Origin: Falsiroseomonas algicola
GTDB lineage: Bacteria > Pseudomonadota > Alphaproteobacteria > Acetobacterales > Acetobacteraceae
DNA: 64,000 nucleotides
Direction: 5' to 3'
NCBI RefSeq assembly: GCF_011040385.1
Contig: NZ_JAAIKB010000001.1
Location: forward strand, 868,001 to 932,000
Both the position numbers and the translations under genes were made by a program. The notes beneath the pieces were generated by a model that made no database searches, had not been told where the DNA came from, and was given only the letters and a program-made list of their open reading frames with translations. The number at the start of each line of letters is the position of its first letter. The first letter of the stretch is position 1. Shown here in pieces: positions 6,853-15,054 of this stretch.

Positions 6853-9762
6853 ATGAACGCCATCACCAGCCGCCAGGACAGCACGCTCGCCGCCCGCCTG
6901 CGCCGCCATGTCGAGGGCGAGGTCCTGTTCTCCGCCGGCGATCGCGGCCGCTATGCGACGGATGCCTCCATCTACCAGATGCAGCCGGTCGGCGTGCTGG
7001 TGCCCCGGACCATCGAGGACGTCGCCGCCGCCATGGCGATCTGCCGGGAGGAAGGCGTGCCCGTCCTGCCCCGCGGCGGCGGCACCAGCCAGTGCGGGCA
7101 GACGGTGAACCACGCGCTGGTGATCGACTGCACCAGGCATCTGCGCAACGTGCTGTCGGTGGAGGGCGATACCGCCCGCGTCCAGCCCGGGATCACCCTG
7201 GGCGCCCTGAACGATGCGCTGAAGAACCGGGGGAAATTCTATCCGGTCGATCCCTCCACCTGGGCGCGCTGCACCATCGGCGGCATGGCGGCCAATAATT
7301 CCTGCGGGTCGAAGTCCATCCGCTACGGCCTGATGGCCGACAATGTCCGCGCCATCGACGCCATCCTGGCGGACGGCACGCGCTTCACCTTCGGCGACAT
7401 CCCCGACAATCTCGGCCCCGATCTCCCCGGCAGCATCGGCGACCTGATCGCGAAGCTCCGCGCGATCGGCGCGCGGGAGGCCGAGGAGATCGCCGCCCGC
7501 TTCCCCGAACAGCTCCGCCGCGTCGGCGGCTACAACCTCGATGCGCTGACGCCCGATGCCCGCGCGAATGGGCGCGGTTCGCTCGCCCGCCTGCTGGTCG
7601 GCAGCGAGGGCACGCTCGCCTTCTCCGCGGCGCTCGACCTGCGCCTCTGGCCCATCAAGCCGCGCAAGGTGCTGGGCATCTGCCAGTTCCCCAGCTTCCG
7701 CCGCGCCATGGAGGCGTCGAAGCACCTGGTGACGCTCGATCCGGAGGCGGTGGAACTGGTCGATCGCACCATGATCGACCTCGGCCGCTCCATCCCGATC
7801 TATCGCGACACCATCGACCGCATCCTGATCGGGGAGCCCGACAGCCTGCTGATCGTCGAGTTCCACGGCCATGACGATGCGAGCCTGCTGCAGGGCCTCG
7901 ACCGTCTGGAGGAGATGATGGGCGACCTCGGCCTGCCCGGCCAGGTCGTGCGCGTCACCGATGCCGGCTTCCAGGCCAAGGTCGCGGAGGTGCGGGAGGC
8001 CGGCCTCAACATCATGATGTCCATGAAGGGCGACGGGAAGCCGGTCTCCTTCATCGAGGATTGCGCCGTCGGCCTCGACGACCTCGCCGACTACACCGAA
8101 CGCCTGAACGACGTCTTCGAGAAATACGGCACCAAGGGCACCTGGTACGCGCATGCTTCCGTCGGCTGCCTGCATGTCCGCCCCGTGCTGAACATGAAGT
8201 CGGGCGAGGACGTCACGAAGATGCGCGCCATCGCCGAGGAATGCTTCGCGCTGGTCCGGGAATACAAGGGCAGCCATTCCGGCGAGCATGGCGACGGCAT
8301 CGTCCGCTCCGAATTCAACGAACCCATGTTCGGCCCCCGCATCGCCCGCGCCTTCGAGGCGGTGAAGGACGCCTTCGACCCCGCGACGCCGGCGCTGCCG
8401 CATGGCCTGCTGAACCCCAACCGCATCGTCCATCCGCCGCGCATGGATGACCGCTCGCTGCTCCGCTACCACGAAGGCTACGCGCCGGCTCCCATCACCC
8501 CCGCGCTCGATTGGTCCGCCTGGCCCGGTCCGCAGGGCGGCCTGCTGGGCGCGGTGGAGATGTGCAACAACAACGGCACCTGCCGGAAATTCGATGCGGG
8601 CACCATGTGCCCGTCCTACCGCGCGACGCGGGAGGAGAAGCACCTGACGCGCGGCCGCGCCAACACGCTGCGCTTGGCGCTGACCGGCCAATTGCCCGGC
8701 GGCCTCGCCTCCGACGACGTGGCGGAAGCCATGGAACTCTGCGTGGGCTGCAAGGGCTGCAAGCGCGAATGCCCCACCGGCGTGGACATGGCGAAGATGA
8801 AGATCGAGGCCGCCGCCGCGCGCAACGCGCAGCACGGCCCGCGGCTGCTCGATCGCCTCATCGGCTCCATGCCCCGCTGGGCGCCCTTCGCCGCGATGGT
8901 GCCGGTCCTCGCCAATGCGCGGGACCTCATCCCCGGCGGCAAGCGCCTGTCGGAGGCGATGCTGGGCCTCGCCGCCGGGCGCAGCCTGCCCCGCTTCCGG
9001 CTCGACGCCTTCCATGACTGGGAATGCCGCTCGCCGGATGGCCGCCCGGGCGAGGTGATCCTCCTCCCCGACCTCTTCAACCGCTATTTCGAACCGGAGA
9101 ACCTCCGCGCCGCGCTCCGCGTGCTGCGCGCCGCTGGCGCCGACCCCGCCGTGGCCCGCCCGCCGCGCGGGATGCGTCCCCTCGATGATGGCCGCACCTG
9201 GCTCGCCGCCGGCATGGTGGACCAGGTCCGCGCCGAGGCCCGCCGGACGGTCGAGGCGCTGTCCCCCTTCGACAGCCCCGTGCTCGGCCTTGAACCCTCC
9301 TGCCTGCTGACCTTGCGCGACGAGTTCCTGGCGCTGCTGCCGGGCGAGGCGACGGAAAAGCTGGCGGCGCGCGCCATGCTCGTCTCCGAATGGCTGGCGC
9401 GGACGAAAGCCCCGCTGCGCCTCAAGCCCATCGGGGCGGAGGCGCATATCCACGGCCATTGCCACCAGAAGGCCTTCGATGCCTTCACCCCCGCCGTCGC
9501 CATGCTGGCTTCCATCCCCGGCCTGAAGGTAACGCCCATCACGTCCAGCTGCTGCGGCATGGCCGGCGCCTTCGGCTATGAAGCCTCGAAGCTCCCCGCC
9601 TCCAAGGCCATGGCCGAACTCTCCCTGCTGCCTCATATCCGCAAGACCAGCGCGCAGGCCTTCATCGTCGCCGACGGCACCTCCTGCCGCCACCAGATCG
9701 GCGACCTCGCGGGGCGGCACGCGCTGCACTCCATCCGCCTGCTCGACAAGGCCCTCGCATGA
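6853..9762 (+). CDS. FAD-linked oxidase fused to Fe-S/CCG reductase (YdiJ/D-LDH type)
   Basis: A 969-residue D-2-hydroxyacid dehydrogenase. The N-terminal FAD_binding_4 (PCMH-type) domain has VPRTIEDVAAAM, RGGGTSQCGQ and GGMAANNSCGSKSIRYG (about 50-250). The FAD-oxidase C domain follows, with the HSGEHGDGIVRSEF motif near 475-490. An Fe-S segment has CNNNGTC...C near 571 and CVGCKGCKRECPTG near 631-644. Two CCG-type regions end at SSCCGMAGAFGYE near 899. Members oxidise D-lactate, D-2-hydroxyglutarate or glycolate and pass electrons to quinone at the membrane. The substrate here is not resolved. It overlaps the next gene by 4 bp. Confidence 0.88.
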   Translation: MNAITSRQDSTLAARLRRHVEGEVLFSAGDRGRYATDASIYQMQPVGVLVPRTIEDVAAAMAICREEGVPVLPRGGGTSQCGQTVNHALVIDCTRHLRNVLSVEGDTARVQPGITLGALNDALKNRGKFYPVDPSTWARCTIGGMAANNSCGSKSIRYGLMADNVRAIDAILADGTRFTFGDIPDNLGPDLPGSIGDLIAKLRAIGAREAEEIAARFPEQLRRVGGYNLDALTPDARANGRGSLARLLVGSEGTLAFSAALDLRLWPIKPRKVLGICQFPSFRRAMEASKHLVTLDPEAVELVDRTMIDLGRSIPIYRDTIDRILIGEPDSLLIVEFHGHDDASLLQGLDRLEEMMGDLGLPGQVVRVTDAGFQAKVAEVREAGLNIMMSMKGDGKPVSFIEDCAVGLDDLADYTERLNDVFEKYGTKGTWYAHASVGCLHVRPVLNMKSGEDVTKMRAIAEECFALVREYKGSHSGEHGDGIVRSEFNEPMFGPRIARAFEAVKDAFDPATPALPHGLLNPNRIVHPPRMDDRSLLRYHEGYAPAPITPALDWSAWPGPQGGLLGAVEMCNNNGTCRKFDAGTMCPSYRATREEKHLTRGRANTLRLALTGQLPGGLASDDVAEAMELCVGCKGCKRECPTGVDMAKMKIEAAAARNAQHGPRLLDRLIGSMPRWAPFAAMVPVLANARDLIPGGKRLSEAMLGLAAGRSLPRFRLDAFHDWECRSPDGRPGEVILLPDLFNRYFEPENLRAALRVLRAAGADPAVARPPRGMRPLDDGRTWLAAGMVDQVRAEARRTVEALSPFDSPVLGLEPSCLLTLRDEFLALLPGEATEKLAARAMLVSEWLARTKAPLRLKPIGAEAHIHGHCHQKAFDAFTPAVAMLASIPGLKVTPITSSCCGMAGAFGYEASKLPASKAMAELSLLPHIRKTSAQAFIVADGTSCRHQIGDLAGRHALHSIRLLDKALA

Positions 9763-10334
9763 GCCCCGACATCGACCGCCTGCTCGCCTTCTGGTTCAGC
9801 GAGGGCCCCGATACCTGGCGCCAGGCCTGGTTCGTGAAGGACGAAGCCTTCGACACGACCTGCCGCGACGGCTTCGGCCCGCTGGTCGTCCCGGCCCGCG
9901 ACGGCGCGCTGGACGCATGGGCGGAGACGCCACAGGGCGCCCTCGCGCTTCTCCTCCTGCTCGACCAGTTCCCGCGCAACCTCTTCCGCGGCAGCGCGGA
10001 GGCCTTTGCTTCCGACCCACACGCCCGCGCCATCGCACGCCGCGTCGTGCTCGACCGCAAGCTGGACCTGGCCCTCACACCGCTGCAGCGCGTCTTCCTC
10101 TACCTGCCCTTCGAACATGGGGAGGCGATGGCCGACCAGGACCTGTCGGTCGCGCTGTTCGAGGGCCTGCGTGACACGCCGGCGCTGGCCGCGCCCGGCA
10201 GCGTCATCACCTATGCCTGGGCGCATCGCGCCGTCATCCAGCGCTTCGGCCGCTTCCCCCACCGCAACGCCGCGCTCGGGCGCGACAGCACGCCGGAGGA
10301 GGCAGCCTGGCTCGCCGCCGGAGGCGGGTTCTAA
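9759..10334 (+). CDS. DUF924 family protein
   Basis: A 191-residue, all-helical protein with the DUF924 hallmarks: LLAFWFSEG near the N-terminus, a LLLLDQFPRNLFRGSAEAFASDP core, and FLYLPFEHGE followed by YAWAHRAVIQRFGRFPHRNAALGR. The fold is TPR-like and the biochemical role is unknown across the family. Its ATG overlaps the TGA of the oxidase gene (ATGA), so it is translationally coupled, which suggests some link to the oxidase. Its stop codon sits inside the first of two tandem hairpins. Confidence 0.9.
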   Translation: MSPDIDRLLAFWFSEGPDTWRQAWFVKDEAFDTTCRDGFGPLVVPARDGALDAWAETPQGALALLLLLDQFPRNLFRGSAEAFASDPHARAIARRVVLDRKLDLALTPLQRVFLYLPFEHGEAMADQDLSVALFEGLRDTPALAAPGSVITYAWAHRAVIQRFGRFPHRNAALGRDSTPEEAAWLAAGGGF

Positions 10335-10437
10335 AGCACTATCCGATCAAGATTAATCAGCTTGATCGGATTTCGTGCTTTAGAAACAATAACTTCTAGA
10401 GCACGAGATCCGTCCAACTGGACGGATCGTGCTCTAG
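10332..10437. repeat. Two tandem long hairpins in a convergent gap
   Basis: Hairpin 1 (10332-10382) pairs TAAAGCAC with GTGCTTTA and ATCCGATCAAG with CTTGATCGGAT. Hairpin 2 (10396-10437) pairs CTAGAGCACGA and TCCGTCCA with their complements, with a 2-base bulge. The arms resemble each other (A-A/G-AGCAC...TCCG), so they look like two copies of one palindromic unit. The stop codons of the DUF924 gene (10332-10334) and the chemoreceptor gene (10434-10436) are inside the arms. They probably act as a bidirectional terminator. Confidence 0.8.
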
Positions 10438-11723
10438 GCCGCCCGGAGTTCCCCCAGAAACCGGTCCACATTGCCGCGCATCGTGCCGGCCTGCGCCGCC
10501 AGGCCGCGCGACGCGTCCTTGATGCCGCTGGCCACGCGCCCCGTATCCTCCGCCGCGCTGCCCACGGCGCCGATGCTGGCGCTGACTTCCTGCGTGCCGA
10601 CCGACGCACCCTGCACCGCGCGGGCGATCTCGGTCGTCGTATGCCCCTGCTGCTCCACCGCCGCCGCGATGGCGGTCGCCGTCTCGTTCAGCTGGGTGAT
10701 GGTGCCGGCCACCGCCTCGATCGCCTGCGCCACGGACGACGTCGCGGCCTGCACGGCGCCGATGCGCGTCGTGATCTCCTCCGTCGCCTTGGCGGTCTGC
10801 GCCGCCAGCGTCTTCACCTCGGACGCCACGACCGCGAAGCCCTTGCCGGCCTCGCCGGCCCGCGCCGCCTCGATGGTCGCGTTCAGCGCCAGCAGGTTCG
10901 TCTGCCCAGCGATGTCGCTGATCAGCCGCACCACGTCGCCGATCCGCTGCACGTCGCCGACCAGGCTGTTCACCACCTGCGTCGCATCCTGCGCCTGGCC
11001 CGTGGCCTTCGCCGTCCCGGCCGCCGACCGCGCGATCTGCTGCCCGATCTCCCGGATGGAGACGCTCATCTCCTCCGCCGCCGCCGCCACGCTCTCGACA
11101 TTGGTGGCCGCGCTGGCCGAGGCGCCGCCGACGCTGACCGCGCGCCGGCGCGTCTCCTCCGCCGCCTCGCCGAGGCTGCCCGCATCCGCCTGGAAGCGGT
11201 CCGCCGCCTGCGTCACATCGGCCACCGCGGCCAGGATCTCCGCCTCGAACCGCCGCGCGAGGTCGGCCGTCGTCTTCCGCTGGCGCTCCTCCGCCGATCG
11301 CGCCTCATGGATATCGACCAGGCTGCCGCAGGCCCGGCGCGGCTTGCGGTTGGCGTCCAGGATCACGCCGCCCGTCGCCCGGAACCAGCGATAGGACCCG
11401 TCCTTCACCTTCAGCCGGTAGGTCACGTCGTAGCGGTCGCCCGTCGTCAGCGCCTTGCCGAAGGCGGCGAAGGTCGGCGCCGCGTCATCGGGGTGCAGCC
11501 GGTCCGACCAGGACTGCACGACGTTCGGGAATTCCGCCTCGCTCGAGAAGCCGACCAGCCGGCGGAATTCCGCGGACCAGGTCCAGCGCGCCTTGGGATG
11601 CATCGCATCCCCCTCATGCAGGATCGCGTCCCAGAGCCCCACGCCCGAATGGCTGGACAGAACCTCCAGCCATTCCGAACGCTCCCGCATCGCATGGTCG
11701 CCGCGACCGAAGATGCCGAACAT
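10434..11723 (-). CDS. Soluble PAS-containing methyl-accepting chemotaxis protein
   Basis: A 429-residue chemoreceptor without membrane segments. A PAS fold of the PAS_3 type (about 20-135) ends in [26 protein letters not shown]. The signalling domain (about 150-429) is a long Ala/Gln-rich coiled coil with the hairpin tip sequence [20 protein letters not shown] and the flank [15 protein letters not shown] that binds CheA/CheW. It should signal cytoplasmic redox, light or metabolite cues to the flagellar motor. No other chemotaxis gene is in the window. The stop codon lies in hairpin 2. Confidence 0.9.
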   Translation of the reverse strand: MFGIFGRGDHAMRERSEWLEVLSSHSGVGLWDAILHEGDAMHPKARWTWSAEFRRLVGFSSEAEFPNVVQSWSDRLHPDDAAPTFAAFGKALTTGDRYDVTYRLKVKDGSYRWFRATGGVILDANRKPRRACGSLVDIHEARSAEERQRKTTADLARRFEAEILAAVADVTQAADRFQADAGSLGEAAEETRRRAVSVGGASASAATNVESVAAAAEEMSVSIREIGQQIARSAAGTAKATGQAQDATQVVNSLVGDVQRIGDVVRLISDIAGQTNLLALNATIEAARAGEAGKGFAVVASEVKTLAAQTAKATEEITTRIGAVQAATSSVAQAIEAVAGTITQLNETATAIAAAVEQQGHTTTEIARAVQGASVGTQEVSASIGAVGSAAEDTGRVASGIKDASRGLAAQAGTMRGNVDRFLGELRAA

Positions 11724-11803
11724 GACGATTCCTTCCCTGCAAGCCGCCTTGAGCGCCCCCTTTCCCTGACACGAAATCGTGAACCATCCCTTTCGCCGTC
11801 AGG

Positions 11804-12520
11804 TCAGGCGGGCTTTCGCGACGATGCCCGCAGCGCCGCCAGCAGGGTGATCGCCAGCGCGCAGGCCAGCGACAGCACCATCATCTCCCCGCCATCCTCC
11901 ACCACGCCGAAGAGGCGATCGAAGGCGCGCCTCTGCCCGGCGACGGCGGCGTGCACCAGATCGACCAGCACCGCGAAGCCGCCAAGCGCCACCAGCAGGC
12001 CGAGGAAGGGCAGGCCCAGCCGCCGGTGCCGCGCCGTGCTGCGCCTGAACCCCACCCCGAGCGCCAGCAGGATGACCAGCCCTGCCGCCAGGAAGAAGCT
12101 CAGCTCCCCGACCGGCACCGCCGCACCCGGGCCGAGCGGCAGCAAGGGCGCCACCATGCCGCCCCAGCGCTCATGCAGCGCCAGGGCATTATCCGCCAGC
12201 GCCAGCGCGAAGGCGGCGGCCAGGGCGGTGTAGATGGGCTCCCCCACCCGGCGCGCCGCCAGCCCCAGCGCCACCACGCAGGCCAGCGCCTTCACCCCCT
12301 CGTAGATCTCGGAAGGGCCGCCCTCGCTCTCGATGCTGAACCGCGCCTCGCCGGGCCCGATGCGTCCCTGCCATTCCGCCAGCACCTGGCCCGCATGGGC
12401 CGCCAGGAACCCGACATCGACCAGGATCAGCACCCCGGCCAGGCCCAGCATCAGGCGCGATCGCAGCAGCCCGTGCAGTTCCGCCGCCGCCGCCGGGCCG
12501 CGGGCTGTGCCGATCATCAT
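11804..12520 (-). CDS. Polytopic membrane protein of unknown function
   Basis: A 238-residue protein with about six to seven hydrophobic segments (for example LGLAGVLILVDVGFLAA, LACVVALGLAA, FFLAAGLVILLALGVGF, FLGLLVALGGFAVLV and MMVLSLACALAITLLAAL). Acidic and His residues lie at segment ends (LALHERWG, VVEDGGEMM), a pattern shared with uncharacterised membrane-protein families. The ATG at 12520 is chosen because GGAGAG lies 8 bp upstream; an in-frame ATG 27 bp earlier has none. It follows the OxyR gene on the same strand, separated by about 70 bp containing a near-palindrome. Confidence 0.7.
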   Translation of the reverse strand: MMIGTARGPAAAAELHGLLRSRLMLGLAGVLILVDVGFLAAHAGQVLAEWQGRIGPGEARFSIESEGGPSEIYEGVKALACVVALGLAARRVGEPIYTALAAAFALALADNALALHERWGGMVAPLLPLGPGAAVPVGELSFFLAAGLVILLALGVGFRRSTARHRRLGLPFLGLLVALGGFAVLVDLVHAAVAGQRRAFDRLFGVVEDGGEMMVLSLACALAITLLAALRASSRKPA

Positions 12521-12562
12521 CACTCTGTCTCTCCGTTGTCGTCGCAACGCAACGGAGATGTC

Positions 12563-12582
12563 ATTGTATACGAATGATCGCG
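12563..12582. promoter_or_regulatory. Near-palindrome around GTATAC upstream of the membrane-protein gene
   Basis: TCATTGTATACGAATGA is an almost perfect dyad in the short gap between the OxyR gene and the membrane-protein gene. The central TTGTATAC resembles operators of GntR-family regulators, and TATACA/TACAAT on the minus strand could be a -10 box. The regulator is unknown. Confidence 0.3.
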
Positions 12583-12592
12583 CCTTCTTGCG

Positions 12593-13507
12593 TCAGCCGC
12601 CCGCGATCGCCGCCGCCACGGCGGGTCCGAGCCCCTGGAACTCCGCCGCCCGCGGGCTTTTCGGCCGCCAGGCCAGCGCGAGAACGCGCCCGGGTGCAGC
12701 ACCGTCCAGCCGCCGCACCTCCACCGGCGCGCCGGCCAGCACGCCGCCATCCAGCGCCAGCCTGGGCAGGAGCGTGACGCCGAGACCCCCCGCCACCATC
12801 TGCACCAGCGTGTGCAGGCTGGTCGCCGCGAAGCCTTCCTCGCCGGCCGGCATGATGCCCCGCGGCAGCCCGCAGGCGGCCTGCGCATGCTCCCGCAGGC
12901 AATGGCCGTCCTCCAGCAGCAGCATCCGCTCGCTGGCCAGCGCCTCCACCGGCACGGAATCGCGCTCCGCCAGCCGATGCCCGGCCGGCAGCGCCACGCT
13001 GAAGGGGTCCTCCCCCAGCGGCAGCGTCTCCAACCCGCCCGATGCCGGCAGCGCCAGCAGCAGCAGGTCGAGTCGCCCCGCCTCCAGCCCCTGCACCAGC
13101 CGCTCCGTCAGATCCTCCCGCAGCCACAGCCGCAGCCGCGGATAGGCGCGCCGCAGCGCCGGCATCAGCCGCGGCAGCAGGAAGGGCCCGATGGTCGGGA
13201 TCACGCCCAGTCGCAGCGGCCCCGTCAGCGGGTCCCGTGCTGCCGCCGCCGTCTCCGCCACCGCTTCCAGCGCCGCCAGGGCCGAGCGCGCCCGCGCCAC
13301 CACCTCCCGCCCCAGCGGCGTGAAGACCGGGCGCTTGGACGCCGCGCCCCGTTCCAGCAGTTGCGCCGCCATTTGCCTTTCCAGCGCGATCAGCCCGGCC
13401 GACAGCGTGGATTGCGTCACCGCGCAGGCCGTCGCCGCGCGCCCGAAATGCCCATGGTCGGCCAGGGCGACGAGGTAGCGGAGCTGCTGCGGGCTGGGGA
13501 GGATCAT
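12593..13507 (-). CDS. oxyR: Peroxide-sensing LysR-type regulator OxyR
   Basis: A 304-residue LysR regulator: winged helix-turn-helix at 1-65 (QLRYLVALADHGHFGRAA, TQSTLSAGLIALE), then the effector domain. The redox pair is present as C203 and C212 in LEDGHCLREHAQAAC, the spacing of the H2O2-sensing disulfide of OxyR. On oxidation it would activate the divergent ahpC-ahpD genes. The ATG at 13507 has GGAAGGA directly upstream. A candidate operator lies in the 185-bp divergent gap. Confidence 0.93.
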   Translation of the reverse strand: MILPSPQQLRYLVALADHGHFGRAATACAVTQSTLSAGLIALERQMAAQLLERGAASKRPVFTPLGREVVARARSALAALEAVAETAAAARDPLTGPLRLGVIPTIGPFLLPRLMPALRRAYPRLRLWLREDLTERLVQGLEAGRLDLLLLALPASGGLETLPLGEDPFSVALPAGHRLAERDSVPVEALASERMLLLEDGHCLREHAQAACGLPRGIMPAGEEGFAATSLHTLVQMVAGGLGVTLLPRLALDGGVLAGAPVEVRRLDGAAPGRVLALAWRPKSPRAAEFQGLGPAVAAAIAGG

Positions 13508-13537
13508 CGGTCCTTCCAATCGTGGAAGCGGCCCACC

Positions 13538-13564
13538 ATCGGCCGGATGATCGGCTGCGTCGAT
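13538..13564. promoter_or_regulatory. Candidate OxyR operator in the oxyR-ahpC gap
   Basis: ATCG-N7-CGAT at 13550-13564 is a perfect dyad with the ATxG-N7-CxAT geometry of an OxyR half-operator. Another ATCG 12 bp upstream (13538-13541) gives a spaced series. The consensus uses ATAG/CTAT, so the match is degenerate. Its position between divergent oxyR and ahpC supports the call. Confidence 0.4.
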
Positions 13565-13692
13565 GGAAGGCGAGAAAACAATTCATTGGAGACGTGTGAG
13601 CAGGTGCAGCATATCGCAGTGCAGCGAGACGCGCGACCGGGCCCCGCCCGTGACGCGCGCCGCGCACAAACCGCAGACAGGAGCTCCCCCTC

Positions 13693-14268
13693 ATGCTGAC
13701 CGTTGGCGACAAGTTCCCCGCCTTCAAGCTCACCGCCGTCAAGGCGGGCAAGGAAGGCCTGGGCGGCCCCGGCAAGTCCTTCACCGAGATCACCGAGAGC
13801 ACCGACGCGGGCAAGTGGAAGATCGTCTTCTTCTGGCCGAAGGACTTCACCTTCATCTGCCCGACCGAGATCGCGGCCTTCGGCAAGCTGGCCGGCGAGT
13901 TCTCCGACCGTGACGCGGTGGTCTACGGCGTGTCCACGGACAGCGAGTTCGTGCACCTGAACTGGCGCGTCTACAACGAGGACATCAAGAACCTCGAGAT
14001 CCCGATGCTCGCCGACGTGAAGCGCGAGCTCTCCCTGGCGCTCGGCATCCTCGACAAGGACGCCGGCGTGCCGCTGCGCGCGACCTTCATCGTCGATCCG
14101 GACGGCACCATCCAGTGGGCCTCCGTCAACGGCCTGAATGTCGGCCGCAACCCGCAGGAAGTGCTCCGCGTGCTCGACGCGCTGCAGACCGACGAGCTCT
14201 GCCCCTGCAACTGGGAGAAGGGCAAGGAAGCCCTGAACCCGCAGCAGCTGTTCGAGAAGGCGGCCTGA
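13693..14268 (+). CDS. ahpC: Alkyl hydroperoxide reductase subunit C (2-Cys peroxiredoxin)
   Basis: A 191-residue peroxiredoxin reducing H2O2, organic peroxides and peroxynitrite in the cytoplasm. The peroxidatic Cys is C56 in KDFTFICPTEI. The resolving region near 168-171 reads ELCPCNWEKG, with the extra Cys pair seen in AhpC partners of AhpD. AGGAG lies 8 bp upstream of the ATG. AhpD, its reductant protein, is encoded 148 bp downstream, and divergent oxyR is the likely activator. No ahpF flavoprotein is present, which fits an AhpD-dependent system. Confidence 0.95.
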   Translation: MLTVGDKFPAFKLTAVKAGKEGLGGPGKSFTEITESTDAGKWKIVFFWPKDFTFICPTEIAAFGKLAGEFSDRDAVVYGVSTDSEFVHLNWRVYNEDIKNLEIPMLADVKRELSLALGILDKDAGVPLRATFIVDPDGTIQWASVNGLNVGRNPQEVLRVLDALQTDELCPCNWEKGKEALNPQQLFEKAA

Positions 14269-14327
14269 AGAGTTCGCTTTCGCGCGGCGCGGTAGCCGCG
14301 ACTCCAACCCTACCGCTCCGCGCGAAC

Positions 14328-14380
14328 GGGGGGCATCCAGCCCCCCGTAAACCCCCCGCTCCCGCGCTGACCGCGCGGGA
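14328..14380 (+). other. Two hairpins between ahpC and ahpD
   Basis: GGGGGGC-ATCCA-GCCCCCC (14328-14346) is a perfect 7-bp stem, followed near 14358-14380 by CTCCCGCG-N7-CGCGGGAG. A T-run appears about 10 bases later. They could partly attenuate transcription into ahpD or protect the ahpC message; a full terminator is less likely because ahpD has no obvious promoter of its own. Confidence 0.4.
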
Positions 14381-14416
14381 GGAGGACGCTCTTTTTCCAG
14401 CCAGAGGTCCCTCCCC

Positions 14417-14965
14417 ATGTCCCTCGAAGCCATCCGCAACCGCCTGCCCGACTACGCCAAGGACCTGAAGCTCAACCTCGGCAGCCTCTCCACGGAGCCG
14501 GCGCTGACGCAGCAGCAGCGCGCCGGCACCTTCGTCGCCTCCGCCATCGCCAGCCGCAACGCGGAGCTGACCGCCGCGATGGTCGCCGAATTCGGCGCGC
14601 AGCTGACGCCGGAAGCGCTGACCGCCGCCAAGGCCGCGGCCGCGATCATGGGCATGAACAACGTCTACTACCGCTTCACCCACCTGGTCGGCGGCGACTA
14701 CGCCTCCATGCCCGCCAAGCTGCGCATGAACGTCATGGCCAAGCCCGGCGTCGAGAAGGTGGATTTCGAACTCTGGTCGCTCGCCGTCTCCGCCATCAAT
14801 GGCTGCGGCATGTGCATGGAAAGCCATGAGAAGGTCGTCCTGCATGGCGGCCTCGGCAAGGAAGCCGTCCAGGCCGCCGTGCGCATCGCCTCCGTCGTCC
14901 ACGCCGTCGCCGGCGTGCTGGACGCGGAGGACGCGCTGGCCAGCACGCTCCGCGCCGCCGCCTGA
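14417..14965 (+). CDS. ahpD: Alkylhydroperoxidase AhpD
   Basis: A 182-residue helical protein that re-reduces AhpC and has weak peroxidase activity. The catalytic motif is [12 protein letters not shown]130, C133 and H137, preceded by the conserved Glu in [13 protein letters not shown]. Length and the N-terminal [21 protein letters not shown] segment match the AhpD family. AGAGG lies upstream of the ATG. Co-transcription with ahpC is likely. The electron source, lipoyl proteins in Mycobacterium, is not identified here. Confidence 0.95.
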   Translation: MSLEAIRNRLPDYAKDLKLNLGSLSTEPALTQQQRAGTFVASAIASRNAELTAAMVAEFGAQLTPEALTAAKAAAAIMGMNNVYYRFTHLVGGDYASMPAKLRMNVMAKPGVEKVDFELWSLAVSAINGCGMCMESHEKVVLHGGLGKEAVQAAVRIASVVHAVAGVLDAEDALASTLRAAA

Positions 14966-14973
14966 CCCTGGAA

Positions 14974-14998
14974 GCCCTCTCCCCATCGGGGAGAGGGC
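14974..14998. terminator. Hairpin after ahpD
   Basis: GCCCTCTCCCC-ATC-GGGGAGAGGGC is a perfect 11-bp stem starting 9 bp after the ahpD stop codon. No T-tract follows, and this CCTCTCCC/GGGAGAGG type of palindrome is widely dispersed in alphaproteobacteria, so it may be a repeat used as a terminator. Confidence 0.5.
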
Positions 14999-15054
14999 GC
15001 CATCGGCCCCGCGCCGACACCCTTCCTCAACCTGTCGCGGCCTACCCTCGCCGC

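Noticed and set aside
6820-9729. Very long open frame on the minus strand opposite the FAD/Fe-S oxidase
   Set aside because: It mirrors the real gene through third-position GC bias, has no family motif and no Shine-Dalgarno.
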